Positions 62,553-64,000 of a stretch of 64,000 bases of DNA are shown here, in pieces. Positions within the stretch are counted from its first letter, which is position 1, and each line of letters starts with the position of its first letter. A model generated the notes under the pieces. The model had not been told where the DNA came from and made no database searches. It worked only from the letters and a program-made list of their open reading frames with translations. The position numbers were made by a program, and so were the translations under genes. Origin of the DNA: Arctopsyche grandis (Eukaryota; Arthropoda; Insecta; Trichoptera; Hydropsychidae); NCBI RefSeq assembly GCF_051622035.1, contig NC_135356.1, forward strand, positions 26,070,839 to 26,134,838. The letters run 5' to 3'.

Positions 62553-64000
62553 TTTGGGTAACATTTTGCTGATGAATAAGAATCGTATATTTTCCTTCTG
62601 ACTGCCAAGTTAACTGAAATGAGTATAAATTTAAATTGAATATGTACATGTTTTTAGGCGTCCAGTACTATCGATATCTACGATGGAGTCAGAAATACGT
62701 GGACCCAATCAAAAAAACTAAATATCGACCGTGCGAGGTTCGGTTCAGTCGTTGTTAACGATTGGATATTAATCATCGGTGGATGCAGACCGATAAGAAT
62801 ATGTGAAGCGATAATCGGGGTACCTCTTAGCGAAGTATGATTCAATTTATTTTTAAACGTGTTGTAAATTGGACCCTAATAACTAATGTGCAAATTAGTA
62901 ATTACCAAATTACTGATGTGATGTAGTTCACCAATATTTTGATCTACATGTAACAAATTTTTAGATAGGTATAATTAATTACGTTACATCTAGTTGACTA
63001 GCTATAAGTTAGAGTTTGATATCCTATAACAAAATCCAAGTGGCGGAATACTATTCACATGTAGATCAAATCAATTATTTATTTTATAAACTAATATTGT
63101 AGAAATATATACCTACATAATATAGATAGAAATACATATTTATAGTATAATCGAAATAATTTATCTTTATCGTTTGTAGGTAATATATATAGATTTAAAG
63201 GATGGCCAGATTCACGAATTGAAATCATTAAATGGACCACGATTCAACTTTCAAGTGGCAACAATTTCAGACGATTCATCTACTGACGTGTACGTCATCG
63301 GCGGTTTTAGTGATTATAAAACTGCATTGACGACAGTGGAGAGGTAAAATCTAAAACTTTAACTGTTATAAAATAGTAATCCCTATCTAAAATCAAATCT
63401 CTGAACAGGTGGAACAGCGAGAAGCAGATCTGGAAAAAAAATATCGCTCGTATGCTCACGATAAGTATTCATCCCGGTGTATCCGTCATCAACGATAATA
63501 TATATCTGACAGGTGGCTTAAGAACTATCAACTTAAAGATTTATTGCACCGACCTAGTACAAATGTACTCACCAAAAAACAATAAATGGATATATTGCAC
63601 GCCCATGATCCAGAAAAGAGCAAATCACTCGGTAAATGGAAACTAGAATTTAAGCTTGTTTCGCTGTCAGTTTATGGTTTTTGGCGATTTCGAATTCCAT
63701 AAGTCGTACTTAGTTGATAGATATTAAATTAAATTGAAGACTCCCAATCAGCTGCTTGGTTTGAAAGTCCTATAGACTAGTAAAATTTGAATCATTCATG
63801 GAAATGTTAATATAAGGCATAAGTGGTATTTCGTTGATAAATATTAAATTAAATTGAAGACCTCCAATCAGCCAGTTGGGTAGAAAGACATTTCAGACAT
63901 ATAGTCCCTATAATATCAGATGATAGTGACCATATAAATTACTTGAATCATTCATGGAGTTGTGAATATAAGGCCAGATTCTGATTATATTCTCATCAAA
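61696..64000 (+). CDS. Kelch-family protein, BTB-less, copy 3, cut by window end
   Basis: Exons seen: 61696(or 61612)-61785, 61862-62059, 62196-62360, 62658-62834, 63180-63343, 63409-63631. Exons 7 and 8 lie beyond the window. The coding sequence matches copy 1 without a difference that I could find, and exon 1 has the intact GTTGACACCTTT. It gives the BACK domain and the first three kelch blades (GG doublets IIGGC, VIGGF, LTGGL). The identity with copy 1 goes along with that of the whole 49265-64000 segment. Confidence 0.8.
62458..62549. repeat. (TA)n microsatellite in kelch copy 3 intron 3
   Basis: About 90 bp of TA, a few bases different in length from copy 1. Confidence 0.95.

Larger units (their letters stand above)
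49265..64000 (+). repeat. Near-identical direct repeat of 741-15480
   Basis: The offset is 48525 at the left and falls to 48524 after the microsatellite at 58323 and 48522 after that at 62458, so length changes lie in TA tracts. Elsewhere I found almost no base differences. It runs to the window end and continues beyond. Confidence 0.95.

Overview
The window looks like a repeat-dense piece of an arthropod (most likely insect) nuclear genome. It is AT-rich, has GT-AG spliced exons, long (TA)n and (CA)n microsatellites, and many eukaryotic transposable elements (hAT, Tc1/mariner-like, BEL/Pao, non-LTR retrotransposons, MITEs). No bacterial operons, rRNA or tRNA genes were seen. The species cannot be fixed from the sequence alone.

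Layout. 1-678 is the tail of a BEL/Pao retrotransposon. 738-7930 holds minisatellites, a diverged solo BEL-type LTR split by a complete hAT element (2673-5393), two MITE-like elements and A-rich DNA. About 7935-22512 is duplicated unit 1. It carries a 9-exon-scale remnant of a kelch-family gene (eight visible exons, 13172-17419, BACK domain plus about five kelch blades, no BTB domain) with a dead mariner-like transposase in its last intron, then a cluster of nested elements that includes a 1.1 kb miniature LTR retrotransposon (TRIM, 19977-21079). 22513-27183 is a LINE split by a hAT, which is itself split by a MITE. About 27184-42548 is unit 2: a second, about 1-2 percent diverged kelch copy (36017-40240), three more hAT insertions and LINE pieces. 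42553-42906 is an inverted copy of the start of unit 2. 42950-49176 is a LINE reverse transcriptase remnant cut by a BEL/Pao element whose pol core is deleted. 49265-64000 repeats 741-15480 almost base for base and brings in a third kelch copy (61696 to the window end).

The only host gene seen is the kelch-family gene, in three direct copies. Everything else recognised is mobile or repetitive. Because the duplicated units differ by individual insertions, many elements have an empty target site in a sister unit, so target-site duplications can be read directly and insertion order reconstructed. The two outer copies (offset about 48.5 kb) are so similar that an assembly duplication must be excluded before any biological reading. 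The novel-looking items are the BTB-less kelch array with its excess of amino-acid-changing differences, the TRIM element, and the multi-level nests.
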